From: Carnobacterium maltaromaticum DSM 20342
Lineage (GTDB): Bacteria > Bacillota > Bacilli > Lactobacillales > Carnobacteriaceae
NCBI RefSeq assembly: GCF_000744945.1
Contig: NZ_JQMX01000001.1
Coordinates: 434,001 to 498,000 of the forward strand
Length of the DNA stretch: 64,000 nt
Direction of reading: 5' to 3'
Every line of letters begins with the position of its first letter. Position 1 is the first letter of the stretch. The position numbers were made by a program, and so were the translations under genes. Below the pieces are notes generated by a model. It was not told the origin of the DNA, ran no database searches, and saw nothing but the letters and a program-made list of their open reading frames with translations. Shown here in pieces: positions 46,283-55,264 of the stretch.

Positions 46283-46335
46283 AAACATAGTGCATTAATT
46301 CAATTTACTTTGAATTAATGCACTATGTTTTTTTA
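46283..46335. terminator. very long perfect terminator stem
   Basis: The segment 46283-46303 is the exact complement of 46310-46330 (21 bp, starting AAACATAGTGC), with loop TTTACT and a T-run. It terminates the M23 gene. Confidence 0.93.
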
Positions 46336-46751
46336 TATTGGAAGAAATAGATATTAATAGTTAAATTAAAAAAAGTTATTTAAAAAGAGATGGAATTTTA
46401 CCGTTATATTATAAAAAAAAGTAATTTACTTTTTCATTATTTAAATAGTCTCATAGAGTGATGTGCATATACTAAAAAAGCAATTTTTTTAGTATATGTA
46501 CTATTTCATCTATTAAATTATTCTGTTAATTCTTTTTTTATTATTTTGAAATTGTTATTTATAAATAACGACTATATTTTATTTTAGAATAGTGCTATAC
46601 TAGATATAATTTAATCAGGGAAAAGTTTTTTACTGAAACTAATTGTACAGCTATATAAGATTGTACTTATGGAGAATTAATTTCAGTGACATATAAATGA
46701 AGCTTTATATATTTGATTGAAGACTTAATAAAAAATTGGAGGAGAAGAAAA
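46336..46751. other. AT-rich intergenic region before the cysteine protease
   Basis: Holds a dyad at 46466-46498 (CATATACTAAAAAA with TTTTTTTAGTATATG, loop GCAA) and a probable extended -10 box TGCTATACT at 46593-46601. No gene is seen. Confidence 0.5.
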
Positions 46752-49304
46752 ATGAAAAAAATAATGATTGGTTTACTTACAACTGGATTATTCCTTTGTA
46801 CATGGAGCTTGCATGTCTCAGCTGATACGTTGGACACACCAGAGCTTATTGAGATTCATCCACTAGGAATAGATGGAAATAAAGGGTCTTGGAATAGCGA
46901 TGAACCTGTTATTCCACAATCAAAAGAAATAGTTCAATCTAGAGGGATTTTACCAAAAAAACTTGATCCACGGGGAACTGATTTTGAGCAAACTGTCAGA
47001 AGTCAAGGTGGTATAGGTATTTGTTGGGCGTATTCAAGCACAGATATCATCTCAGCAGCATATCAAAAACAAACTGGGATAGAACAACTTTTATCACCCA
47101 ATTACTATAACTATTATTCAGCAGAAAATGCTTTTTCAGATGGATTTAATCCAAATACTATATTTTTACAGTTGGCGGAGAAAAGAACTTTAAATCAAGG
47201 AGGATTTCATCAGTATCCTCTGTTTCAAAATATGTTAAACAATCAAGGTGTTACAGAAAAAGAGTTTACCACACCTACTGTAGAAGCAAAAAATAAACCA
47301 CTATTAAATGATGACTTTAATATGGTTAAAGCAAAAAAATCATCATTAGCAATGAATGAACTTAAACATATTCCACTTAATGAATATACCATTTCGGAGT
47401 CGGAAAAAGAAATAAAGCGAACAAAAATTAAGCGATTTATTCAAGAAAGTGGGGCGGTTACCTATAATTATCAATCTGAAACGGTTTCTCACTCAAAAAA
47501 ATATTATAATAATGGGAAAGCTGCAAGTTACGTTCCGGTGGCTGATTTTAACAAAATTCCTAATTATTCATCTCAAGGACGGCCTGCTATCGATCATTCA
47601 GTGACAATTGTCGGATGGGACGATGATTATAGTAAAGATAATTTTTCAATTCAACCAAAGCAAGAGGGCGCCTTTATAGTGAAAAATTCATGGGGTACTT
47701 CGTTTGGCGATAAAGGTTATTTTTATGTAAGTTATGAGGATATTTTTATTGCAACAGGTGAGTTTTACAGTGCAATAAGTTCTAAATCTGAATTGTATGA
47801 TAATTTTAACAGTTATGTTAATTCTACTAGTGATGCGTGGGGGAAAATAGAAGCGTCTAAAAATCCATCTAATGAGATTTATCTAGCAGCTAATTATCAA
47901 ACCAATACTAATGAAGAAATTCTAAAAACAGTAGCTTTTTTAACTATTCAAAACAATATTGATTATAAGATTTATTATGTGAATAAAAAAATTGAATCAG
48001 ATTACTTTGATTCTAGCATATTTACAGAATTAATTGCAGAAGGAACACAAATAGAAGCGGGAATGAATAATATTCCTACAAAAGAAGTGGAAATTCCAGC
48101 CGACTCAAATTATGGAATAGTTGTTCAATTAATTTATCCTTCTGAATTAGAGCTGCAATACTTTACTGCCCAAAAGGTGAAAGAAGGAAATCAACAAGAT
48201 AACGTACCTATTTTAGAAGCTGGGGATACCCTTGTTAGTTACAATGGTTTTCGCTGGCGAAATACATCTAAAGGAGAATACTGGGCTACAAAGGCTAATT
48301 TGTTTTTGACTGCTGCGACTGATAGTGTAACAAGTGAAGAAAATAAAATAGCATCCGTCGCTATTACAAATAAAATAGATCCTAAAATTGTTTATAAAAA
48401 TAAACCTATCGTACTAGATACAACATTAGCTCCTGAAGGTGCAAAAAAGAAAGACTTATTGTGGAGCAGCAAAGATTCATCAATAGCAGAAGTTGATCAA
48501 TCTGGAACAGTTACAGCTAAAGGGTTTGGCCGAACTGTAATTAACGTTTGTTCAAAACAAAATCCTGAAATCAAAGATCAGTTGACTATTATTACAGATG
48601 ATCATGGATTTTCAACAGAAACAGCAACAAAATTAACAATAGGTCAGCCAATGGAAGGTTATATTGATTTGGCAGATAATGAATATATTTCTGAAAATCC
48701 ATGGTACAACAGAAGTGATGTCTTCCTCTATACGATTCCAGAAGATGGTAACTATACAACTCATGGTTATGCGATAACGCCCACAGGCACACAAGATATT
48801 TTTAGATCAGATTTTTCAATAAATGATGGTCCCTATCGACTTGCCATTGCGGATCGTTTTTTCACTGAAAAACTAAAAAAAGGGGATATTGTTGAAATTA
48901 GCGCAACTGCCCAATGTTTAGGATTTAATAATCCATTAGGTGATTGGGCTAAAACGACTGTTGGTTCCAAATATTATATTGAATTTAAGAAAAGTGACGA
49001 ATTTAAATTTGGGAAATTAGTTTGGGCTAGTTCTGAAGGCACCTCAAAAGAAAACCTGAAAACGATGTTTAAAGTAGGTGAAAAAGAACAATTTGTTGGA
49101 ACGATTGTTGATAGTAATATTAATGATCCATTTTATCAAAAGTTAAAATGGAAGAGTAGCAATCCAAGTGTGGCTAAAATCAATGAAGAAACTGGAGAAT
49201 TAGAGGCACTTTCAGTTGGAACAACAACCTTGATTCTAAATAATACGTATTACTTTGGTGAAGCTAAGCAATTAGAGGAACAACTAATGGTTACAGTGGA
49301 ATAG
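46752..49304 (+). CDS. secreted papain-like (C1A) cysteine protease with Ig-like domains
   Basis: The 850-residue precursor has a signal peptide (KKIMIGLLTTGLFLCTWSLHVSA). Its catalytic domain (about 60-350) has the oxyanion Gln and nucleophile Cys in RSQGGIGICWAYSS, His in IDHSVTIVGWDDDY and Asn in FIVKNSWGTSFGDKGY. A lectin-like domain seems to follow (about 370-520). Two Big_2 Ig-like repeats come next: SVAITNKI through GTVTAKGFGRTVINV, and KLKWKSSNPSVAKINEETGELEALSVG. There is no LPxTG anchor. GGAGGAG marks the ATG at 46752; an earlier in-frame ATG at 46713 lacks such a site. It lies 9 bases before a WxL gene. Confidence 0.92.
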   Translation: MKKIMIGLLTTGLFLCTWSLHVSADTLDTPELIEIHPLGIDGNKGSWNSDEPVIPQSKEIVQSRGILPKKLDPRGTDFEQTVRSQGGIGICWAYSSTDIISAAYQKQTGIEQLLSPNYYNYYSAENAFSDGFNPNTIFLQLAEKRTLNQGGFHQYPLFQNMLNNQGVTEKEFTTPTVEAKNKPLLNDDFNMVKAKKSSLAMNELKHIPLNEYTISESEKEIKRTKIKRFIQESGAVTYNYQSETVSHSKKYYNNGKAASYVPVADFNKIPNYSSQGRPAIDHSVTIVGWDDDYSKDNFSIQPKQEGAFIVKNSWGTSFGDKGYFYVSYEDIFIATGEFYSAISSKSELYDNFNSYVNSTSDAWGKIEASKNPSNEIYLAANYQTNTNEEILKTVAFLTIQNNIDYKIYYVNKKIESDYFDSSIFTELIAEGTQIEAGMNNIPTKEVEIPADSNYGIVVQLIYPSELELQYFTAQKVKEGNQQDNVPILEAGDTLVSYNGFRWRNTSKGEYWATKANLFLTAATDSVTSEENKIASVAITNKIDPKIVYKNKPIVLDTTLAPEGAKKKDLLWSSKDSSIAEVDQSGTVTAKGFGRTVINVCSKQNPEIKDQLTIITDDHGFSTETATKLTIGQPMEGYIDLADNEYISENPWYNRSDVFLYTIPEDGNYTTHGYAITPTGTQDIFRSDFSINDGPYRLAIADRFFTEKLKKGDIVEISATAQCLGFNNPLGDWAKTTVGSKYYIEFKKSDEFKFGKLVWASSEGTSKENLKTMFKVGEKEQFVGTIVDSNINDPFYQKLKWKSSNPSVAKINEETGELEALSVGTTTLILNNTYYFGEAKQLEEQLMVTVE

Positions 49305-49313
49305 GAGATAGTT

Positions 49314-50069
49314 ATGAAAAATAAACAAAGAAAAATAATGTTATGTAGTTGTAGTGTATTTTCTTTACTTTTTACAGTAGACGCTAAGGCTTTAGAATCG
49401 CAAAGTTATCCCTCAGAAGCAAAAGTTGGTTTAGAGCCGGGAAATTCAACAAAACCACATGAATTGATTACTGCTATTTGGGCACCGACGAATAATGTAG
49501 GGGACTTAACCTTAGATGCGGCAACCGGTTTTCACTTTTTTGAACTTAAAATAAGCTCTTATGAGGAAGGACGTTTATCATATGCATTGGTAGCTAAAAA
49601 GGAAATAAACGGAGAAAAACCTATCCCATCCAAGCATTATACATTGGGAGCGCAAGTAACAGATGTTCGAGGAACAGGAGCAGGCTGGACTTTAAGCGCT
49701 AAAATTACAGAATTTAGTAGCGAAAAAGATGATGGTCGGAAATTAAAAGGCGCACTTTTTTCAATTCCAGTAAGTGATGTTTATCCAGATATCTATAATC
49801 GGAAATATGACTCACCACCTAGTTCTAAAGCTGTGTCATTTCCTATTCCAGATACGGAACTTCCTATATTGGTAGCTGAAAAAGATACTGGATTAGGTTC
49901 TTGGGCAGTCGATTTCCATTCAGATTCAAGAGGAGTTCCCTATATGTGGGAGATGCACAGTAATGGTAATTATTATCCAAGTGGTGGACCAAGTTTATAT
50001 ATTCCACAAGGAAATCTTACAGGTGATTATGTGGCGGCGATAACCTGGTCCTTACGAGATGCTCCGTGA
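49314..50069 (+). CDS. WxL-domain surface protein
   Basis: The 251-residue precursor has a signal peptide (to about residue 25, VDAKALE). The WxL domain is recognised by its two motifs: GAGWTLSAKITEF in the middle and the C-terminal YVAAITWSLRDAP. WxL domains attach non-covalently to peptidoglycan in Lactobacillales. Between the motifs lies a stretch with HSDSRGVPYMWEMHSNGNYYPSGG. Usual WxL loci have a DUF916 protein and LPxTG partners; here the partner is a cysteine protease. ATAGGAGATAG precedes the ATG and the two genes are co-transcribed. Confidence 0.88.
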   Translation: MKNKQRKIMLCSCSVFSLLFTVDAKALESQSYPSEAKVGLEPGNSTKPHELITAIWAPTNNVGDLTLDAATGFHFFELKISSYEEGRLSYALVAKKEINGEKPIPSKHYTLGAQVTDVRGTGAGWTLSAKITEFSSEKDDGRKLKGALFSIPVSDVYPDIYNRKYDSPPSSKAVSFPIPDTELPILVAEKDTGLGSWAVDFHSDSRGVPYMWEMHSNGNYYPSGGPSLYIPQGNLTGDYVAAITWSLRDAP

Positions 50070-50129
50070 GAAACAATTATTAATGTAATAAAGATTGTTT
50101 TTCATTTTAAACTATGCCACCCTCTGAAT

Positions 50130-50156
50130 AAAATCTGGATAATTTATCCGATTTTT
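50130..50156 (+). terminator. terminator after the WxL gene
   Basis: AAATCTGGATA and TATCCGATTT form a stem with one bulge, followed by a short T-run. An A/T-only hairpin at 50072-50105 (AAACAAT / ATTGTTT) may add to it. Confidence 0.65.
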
Positions 50157-50283
50157 GCTTTAATGTGGTGGCCTTTATCAATTTTGTTCTTGGTTACAAA
50201 AGGTAAATTAATAAAAATCCCCAATCTTTTTAAGTTATTTTTAAATTAAATGAAGAAAACCTAATGATTCACGACTTTTCTGT

Positions 50284-50312
50284 TTGAATTAAAAGGCGAG
50301 AGAAGTTATAAT
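50284..50312 (+). promoter_or_regulatory. relA promoter
   Basis: TTGAAT (50284-50289) and TATAAT (50307-50312) with a 17-base spacer. The start of transcription would be near 50319, giving a leader of about 145 bases. Confidence 0.75.
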
Positions 50313-50331
50313 TAATTTAAAGTGTATGAAG

Positions 50332-50362
50332 AAACAGCACTCGATGACGGGTGCTGTTTTTT
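50332..50362 (+). terminator. leader terminator-like hairpin before relA (possible attenuator)
   Basis: AAACAGCACTCG and CGGGTGCTGTTT form a 12-bp stem with tetraloop ATGA, followed by six T residues. It starts about 13 bases after the predicted transcription start and 100 bases before relA, so transcripts could end here. Confidence 0.75.
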
Positions 50363-50464
50363 ATAAAGTCAGATTGATGTCATAAGATGCAATCTCAATT
50401 TAGCCTAGCGAGAACAGTTATCGCTAAGGACACGCCAATAAATTAATGAAAAGAGGGTGACCTT

Positions 50465-52675
50465 ATGCCAAAAAATAAAAATTATTCTGCTGGAGAAGTA
50501 ATCGCTTTAACTTCAACTTATATGAACAGTGAACATGTAGCATTTGTAAAAAAAGCTTGCGAATACGCGACCAAGGCACATGAGGGTCAATTTAGAAAAT
50601 CTGGTGAAGAATATATTATTCACCCTATCCAAGTGGCAGCAATTTTAGCTGAATTAAAAATGGATCCAGCAACTGTTGCAACTGGATTTTTGCATGATGT
50701 TGTCGAAGATACCGAGATGACTCTTGAAGATATCGCTAAAGAATTTTCACCTGAGGTAGCAATGCTTGTTGATGGCGTGACAAAATTAGGGAAAATTAAA
50801 TATAAATCTCATGAAGAACAGCAAGCTGAAAATCATCGGAAGATGTTATTAGCTATGGCGCAAGATTTACGGGTTATTATGGTTAAGTTAGCGGACCGTT
50901 TGCATAATTTAAGAACATTAAAACATCATCGTGCGGATAAACAGCGCCGTATTGCCAATGAAACTTTAGAAATTTATGCACCGTTAGCTCATAGATTAGG
51001 GATTAGTCGAATTAAATGGGAATTGGAAGATACTTCATTACGTTATTTAAATCCGCAACAGTATTACCGGATTGTTCATTTAATGAATTCAAAACGTGAA
51101 GAGCGTGAAGCTTATATTGCAGATTCGATTGATAAAATTCAAGAATCCGTTGATGAATTAAAATTAAAAGCAGAGATTTATGGTCGCCCAAAACATATTT
51201 ACTCGATTTATCGTAAAATGAAAGACCAGAAAAAACAATTTAATGAAATTTATGATTTATTAGCGATTCGGGTTATGGTGGATTCAATTAAAGATTGTTA
51301 TGCTGTTTTAGGGGCAATCCATACTAGATGGAAACCAATGCCAGGGCGTTTTAAAGACTATATCGCGATGCCTAAAGCTAATATGTATCAATCAATTCAT
51401 ACAACAGTAATTGGGCCAAGAGGCAACCCCGTTGAGGTTCAAATTCGTACATTTGAAATGCATGAAGTCGCTGAGTTTGGGGTGGCCGCACATTGGGCAT
51501 ACAAAGAGGGTATCACGAAGAAAATTGAAAATGATGCTGTAGGGACGAAATTAAGCTGGTTTAGAGATATTATTGAGTTACAAGATGAGGCTAATGATGC
51601 TAGTGACTTTATGGAAAGTGTTAAAGAGGACATTTTTAAAGATAAAGTGTATGTCTTTACTCCTAAAGGGGACGTGAGTGAATTACCTTCAGGCGCTGGT
51701 CCCTTAGATTTTGCTTTTAATATCCATACAGAAATTGGCAATAAAACCATTGGTGCTAAAGTAAACGGGAAAATTGTACCTCTCAATTATAAATTGAAAA
51801 ATGGGGATATTGTTGATGTGATGACATCGCCAAATTCATTTGGACCAAGCCGTGACTGGATTAATCTTGTTTCTACAAGTAAAGCTAAAAATAAGATTAA
51901 GCGTTTCTTCAAACTACAAGATCGTGATGTAAATATTGAAAAAGGCAAAGATATGATTGAAAAACAATTAATTGAGATGCAATTTGCACCAAAAGATTTT
52001 TTAACCAAACAACATATCAAAGAACTATTAGAACGCTTTAATTTTACTAATGAGGATGATTTATATGCGGCAGTCGGCTATGGAGAATTAACAGCGTTGA
52101 TTATTGCGAATCGCTTGACGGAAAAAGAACGTCGTGAACGTGATAAAGAAAAAGAGAATCAATCACTTGATACAATCGAAAAGAAAAATGATAAAAAACC
52201 AGAAAAAATGAAAGTTCGTCATGAAGGCGGAATTGTCATTCAGGGAGTCGATAATCTTTTAGTGCGTATTAGTCGTTGCTGTAGTCCAGTACCTGGTGAT
52301 AAAATCGTTGGGTATATCACAAAAGGGCGTGGAATATCGATTCATCGTGAAGACTGTCCAAATATTAAAGGCGCAGATGATACAGAAAATCGTTTAATTG
52401 AAGTTGAGTGGGAAGATGCTGCATCAAAAGGTCAAGATTATGACGCTGAACTTCAAGTTGAAGGGTATAATCGTACGGGTCTTTTAAATGAAGTTTTACA
52501 AGTTGTAAACAGCATGACCCGTAATTTAACTAGTGTAAATGGCAAAGTAGATAACAATAAAATGGCAACAATTACTTTAACTGTCGGGATTCAAAATCTG
52601 AATCAGTTAGAAAAAATTGTTGATAAAATTAAAACAATTCCAGATGTTTATAGCGTACGCAGAATAACATCTTAA
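50465..52675 (+). CDS. relA: bifunctional (p)ppGpp synthetase/hydrolase (Rel)
   Basis: The long Rel enzyme makes and breaks the alarmone (p)ppGpp. The HD hydrolase domain shows YIIHPIQVAAIL and FLHDVVEDTEMT (HD pair intact). The synthetase domain has GRPKHIYSIYRKM, YDLLAIRVMVDS and RFKDYIAMPKANMYQSIHTTV. TGS (VYVFTPKGDVSELPSG), a zinc-finger/CC region (RCCSPVPGD) and a C-terminal ACT domain follow. At 736 residues both catalytic centres look functional. It precedes dtd, the usual Firmicutes order, and has its own promoter and a leader hairpin. Confidence 0.97.
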   Translation: MPKNKNYSAGEVIALTSTYMNSEHVAFVKKACEYATKAHEGQFRKSGEEYIIHPIQVAAILAELKMDPATVATGFLHDVVEDTEMTLEDIAKEFSPEVAMLVDGVTKLGKIKYKSHEEQQAENHRKMLLAMAQDLRVIMVKLADRLHNLRTLKHHRADKQRRIANETLEIYAPLAHRLGISRIKWELEDTSLRYLNPQQYYRIVHLMNSKREEREAYIADSIDKIQESVDELKLKAEIYGRPKHIYSIYRKMKDQKKQFNEIYDLLAIRVMVDSIKDCYAVLGAIHTRWKPMPGRFKDYIAMPKANMYQSIHTTVIGPRGNPVEVQIRTFEMHEVAEFGVAAHWAYKEGITKKIENDAVGTKLSWFRDIIELQDEANDASDFMESVKEDIFKDKVYVFTPKGDVSELPSGAGPLDFAFNIHTEIGNKTIGAKVNGKIVPLNYKLKNGDIVDVMTSPNSFGPSRDWINLVSTSKAKNKIKRFFKLQDRDVNIEKGKDMIEKQLIEMQFAPKDFLTKQHIKELLERFNFTNEDDLYAAVGYGELTALIIANRLTEKERRERDKEKENQSLDTIEKKNDKKPEKMKVRHEGGIVIQGVDNLLVRISRCCSPVPGDKIVGYITKGRGISIHREDCPNIKGADDTENRLIEVEWEDAASKGQDYDAELQVEGYNRTGLLNEVLQVVNSMTRNLTSVNGKVDNNKMATITLTVGIQNLNQLEKIVDKIKTIPDVYSVRRITS

Positions 52676-52678
52676 TAA

Positions 52679-52711
52679 AAAACAGATGATGCTAGTCATC
52701 GTCTGTTTTTT
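52679..52711 (+). terminator. terminator between relA and dtd
   Basis: AACAGATGATG and CATCGTCTGTT pair (one G-U) around a 5-base loop, followed by seven T residues. Partial read-through to dtd is likely, since no separate dtd promoter is obvious. Confidence 0.85.
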
Positions 52712-52738
52712 TCTGGGAAGAGAAAGGAATGGATAAAT

Positions 52739-53185
52739 TTGAAAGTAGTTGTTCAAAGGAGTTTAGCAGCATCCGTAAAAATTAACGAGAAAATAGTCGG
52801 TGAAATTGACAAGGGTTTTGTATTATTGGTTGGTGTAACAGAAACAGATTCTGAAGTTGATGTTGATTATTTAGTCGGGAAAATTAGCAAAATGCGTGTC
52901 TTTGAAGACGATGCAGGAAAAATGAATCTTTCCATTGAACAAATCGGTGGGAAAATTCTCTCTATTTCTCAGTTTACCTTATATGCAGATACTAAAAAAG
53001 GGAACCGACCAAGCTTTATAAAAGCGGCGGGAGCAGAACAAGCGACAGCTTTATACGATTCCTTAAACAACAAGTTACGGAAAAGTGGTTTAATTGTAGA
53101 AACCGGTGAGTTTGGTGCAGATATGGCCGTTTCTTTAGTAAATGATGGTCCAGTTACCATCATTTTGGATAGTCAAAATAAATAA
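52739..53185 (+). CDS. dtd: D-aminoacyl-tRNA deacylase
   Basis: Dtd removes D-amino acids mischarged on tRNA. The 148-residue protein shows [15 protein letters not shown] at the start, the active-site stretch [20 protein letters not shown] (SQFTL motif) and the Gly-cisPro loop equivalent [11 protein letters not shown]. The start is TTG at 52739 with AGAAAGGA upstream. The gene follows relA as in Bacillus and ends before a long palindromic terminator. Confidence 0.95.
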   Translation: MKVVVQRSLAASVKINEKIVGEIDKGFVLLVGVTETDSEVDVDYLVGKISKMRVFEDDAGKMNLSIEQIGGKILSISQFTLYADTKKGNRPSFIKAAGAEQATALYDSLNNKLRKSGLIVETGEFGADMAVSLVNDGPVTIILDSQNK

Positions 53186-53234
53186 AAAAACCCCAGTTTA
53201 AAACAGTTCGAACTGTTTTAAACTGGGAATTTTT
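53186..53234. terminator. bidirectional terminator between dtd and the amidase
   Basis: A 16-bp perfect stem, CCCAGTTTAAAACAGT (53192-53207) with its complement at 53212-53227, has the loop TCGA and A and T runs on both sides. Confidence 0.95.
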
Positions 53235-54561
53235 ATTTATTAAAGTAATTTGTCAAGGCATCGACAATGTGGTTTGACATCGTTTGTTGATAGGATTTTG
53301 TTGTAATTAACGCACTATCCGTATCGTTGTTAACATAGCCCATTTCTAACAATAGAGCAGGTTGAGCATTTTCACGAGTGACTTGATGATCACCGAAGCG
53401 GTACCCATTATTTGGTAAAGGTCCTTTGCTAAGCCCATTATTAACGGCTTTAGCTAAGGCTTTATTGCTATCACTGTAGTAATAAGTTGTGGTTCCACTA
53501 CCTTCATTTGGATTCGGAGTTGAATCATAATGAATACTGATGAAAACATCTGCTTTTGCTTGATTACTGATATAAGCTCGATCGCGAAGTCCAACATCTG
53601 TGTCAGTTGTTCGAGTTAAAATAACATTGGCTCCAGATTGTCTTAGACGATTTGCTAAAATTTCAGCTGTACTTAATGTGATTTCACTCTCGTAGTAATT
53701 TGACCCTTCAGCTCCTGGATCACTGCCTCCATGACCTGGATCAATGACAATCGTTGCTTCCGAAAGGGAAGAGATTTGTGCAGTAGGAGCGGCTTCTGCA
53801 GTTGCTGATAAATCAACTAACCAGTTTGCTACATATCCTTCTGTTCCATCACTTGCTTTAACATGATACCAATCGCCTTCTGTGCCAATGTAACTAAAAC
53901 TTTGGCCTTGAGAAGCTGTCAGCACCACTTTACTATCCGTAGAAGGGCTAGTTCGAATGCGCGTACCTTCTGTTCGAATGCTAATTGTTTGAACATCAGC
54001 GTTTGAATTGTCTTTTGTAGCCACGGTTTGAGGCGCCTCTTGAACAGCAGCAGCTTTCACTTCAATAAAATTAGAATTAACCCAAGCAACTTGTTGATTG
54101 TATTGAACTTGAGTCCAACCATTTTCTTGGAAAAGTACTGTTAATTCTGTCCCTTTAACGACAGAACCAATGATTTCAGCTTGTTCATTACTTTCACTAC
54201 GAACATTAATTTTCTCACCTGTAATTGTTCCGACGGTATTTGTTGCTGCACTAATTTCGGTATTATTTACTAACCAACTGGCAACCCAACCAATCCGATC
54301 ATTACTTAAGCGAACTTTATACCATTCATTTTTTTCTTCTAGAACATTGACTGTGTCTCCTGCACCAACTTGACTCATAACATCGTAAGACAGTCCAGGT
54401 CCAGTTCGAACATTTACTACTGCAGCATCAACCTTAATCGTACTAAAATTAGCCAAAGCAACTGTTGCAAAGATGGTTAAACTGAGTAAGACGATAAAGA
54501 AAAGTAAAAAATATTTTTTATGTTGTTGAGGTATGTTTTTTGATTTCATCACCGAGTTCAC
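53233..54561 (-). CDS. N-acetylmuramoyl-L-alanine amidase with three SH3b domains
   Basis: A cell-wall hydrolase exported through an N-terminal membrane helix/signal (about residues 18-38). Three bacterial SH3 domains follow, each with the NVRTGPGLSYDVM-type pattern (also INVRSESNEQAEI and RIRTSPSTDSKVV). The C-terminal Amidase_3 domain has zinc ligands in VIDPGHGGSDPGAEG, the Glu in YYESEITLS and His in ISIHYDSTPNPNEGSG, with the final Glu in LLLEMGYVNN. The start is GTG at 54561 or ATG at 54549. It is a single-gene unit convergent with dtd. Confidence 0.93.
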   Translation of the reverse strand: MNSVMKSKNIPQQHKKYFLLFFIVLLSLTIFATVALANFSTIKVDAAVVNVRTGPGLSYDVMSQVGAGDTVNVLEEKNEWYKVRLSNDRIGWVASWLVNNTEISAATNTVGTITGEKINVRSESNEQAEIIGSVVKGTELTVLFQENGWTQVQYNQQVAWVNSNFIEVKAAAVQEAPQTVATKDNSNADVQTISIRTEGTRIRTSPSTDSKVVLTASQGQSFSYIGTEGDWYHVKASDGTEGYVANWLVDLSATAEAAPTAQISSLSEATIVIDPGHGGSDPGAEGSNYYESEITLSTAEILANRLRQSGANVILTRTTDTDVGLRDRAYISNQAKADVFISIHYDSTPNPNEGSGTTTYYYSDSNKALAKAVNNGLSKGPLPNNGYRFGDHQVTRENAQPALLLEMGYVNNDTDSALITTKSYQQTMSNHIVDALTNYFNK

Positions 54562-54901
54562 TACTTTCTATTAGCCAAATAAACCGAGTTTGTATAAAAA
54601 TTGGTTTCATAGTTGATTATAGCAATAAATTGTTCTATTTAGCAATTATAGAATCATAAAAACCACTAAAAATTTAAATTTTTCACATTATTTTATCGAT
54701 TTTCTATGAATATAGGATGTAAAGAAGTCTTTTAACAAAAAATATAAAAGTTATTTTATCAAATGGATTTAAAGATAAAAGCACTACTATATTTCAATCT
54801 AAATCGCAGATTAAAAAGGCGGAAAATAATTATAGTATCTTTCATTATTATGAACAATCTAAAACAACGGGTCATTTATTTGATTTTTCTCATTTAATAT
54901 C
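54562..54901. other. AT-rich intergenic region between amidase and the T-box leader
   Basis: No gene is seen. The first part should contain the amidase promoter on the minus strand. Confidence 0.4.
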
Positions 54902-54930
54902 TTGACTTTAGGCATTATTTCTTGTAATCT
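54902..54930 (+). promoter_or_regulatory. promoter of the hisS-aspS T-box leader
   Basis: TTGACT (54902-54907) and TAATCT (54925-54930) with a 17-base spacer. The start of transcription would be near 54937, just before stem I of the T-box. Confidence 0.65.
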
Positions 54931-54949
54931 AGTACTTAATCTAATAGAA

Positions 54950-55188
54950 ATATCCGATGAAAGAGCGAGTAAATAATGGATAATGTGTAGATAGAGAGAA
55001 TTAGCGTGGCTGAAACTAATTCCCATTTGTATTATTGAAAGACACTCTGGAGGACTAGCAATACAAAGTTGCTACGTTACGAGCGTTAATCGTTGAGGAA
55101 AGCATGAAGCTTTCAAAAAAAGGTGGTACCACGGTCTATTCATATACACTCGTCCTTATTCTTACAAAGAATAGGGACGAGTTTTTTT
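54950..55188 (+). promoter_or_regulatory. T-box riboswitch of hisS-aspS
   Basis: The leader contains the conserved T-box sequence AGGTGGTACCACGG at 55121-55134, an upstream stem I with the AGTAAAT / TTGAAAG internal loop, and a terminator. Uncharged tRNA would pair its anticodon to the specifier and its acceptor end to the T-box, favouring read-through. The specifier loop reads GAAAGACACTCT (55037-55048). GAC (Asp) at 55041-55043 fits the usual position with a following A; CAC (His) overlaps it by one base. Confidence 0.92.
55148..55188 (+). terminator. T-box regulated terminator
   Basis: ACTCGTCCTTATTCTT and AAGAATAGGGACGAGT form a 16-bp stem with a tiny loop, followed by seven T residues. 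The antiterminator forms with the T-box sequence upstream. Confidence 0.93.
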
Positions 55189-55264
55189 ATTTTTAAAAAG
55201 AAAGTTGACCATTGAAAAGCAAGAGTAATGAACAAAAATAGATTGAAAAGGAGCGTGTCTGAAA

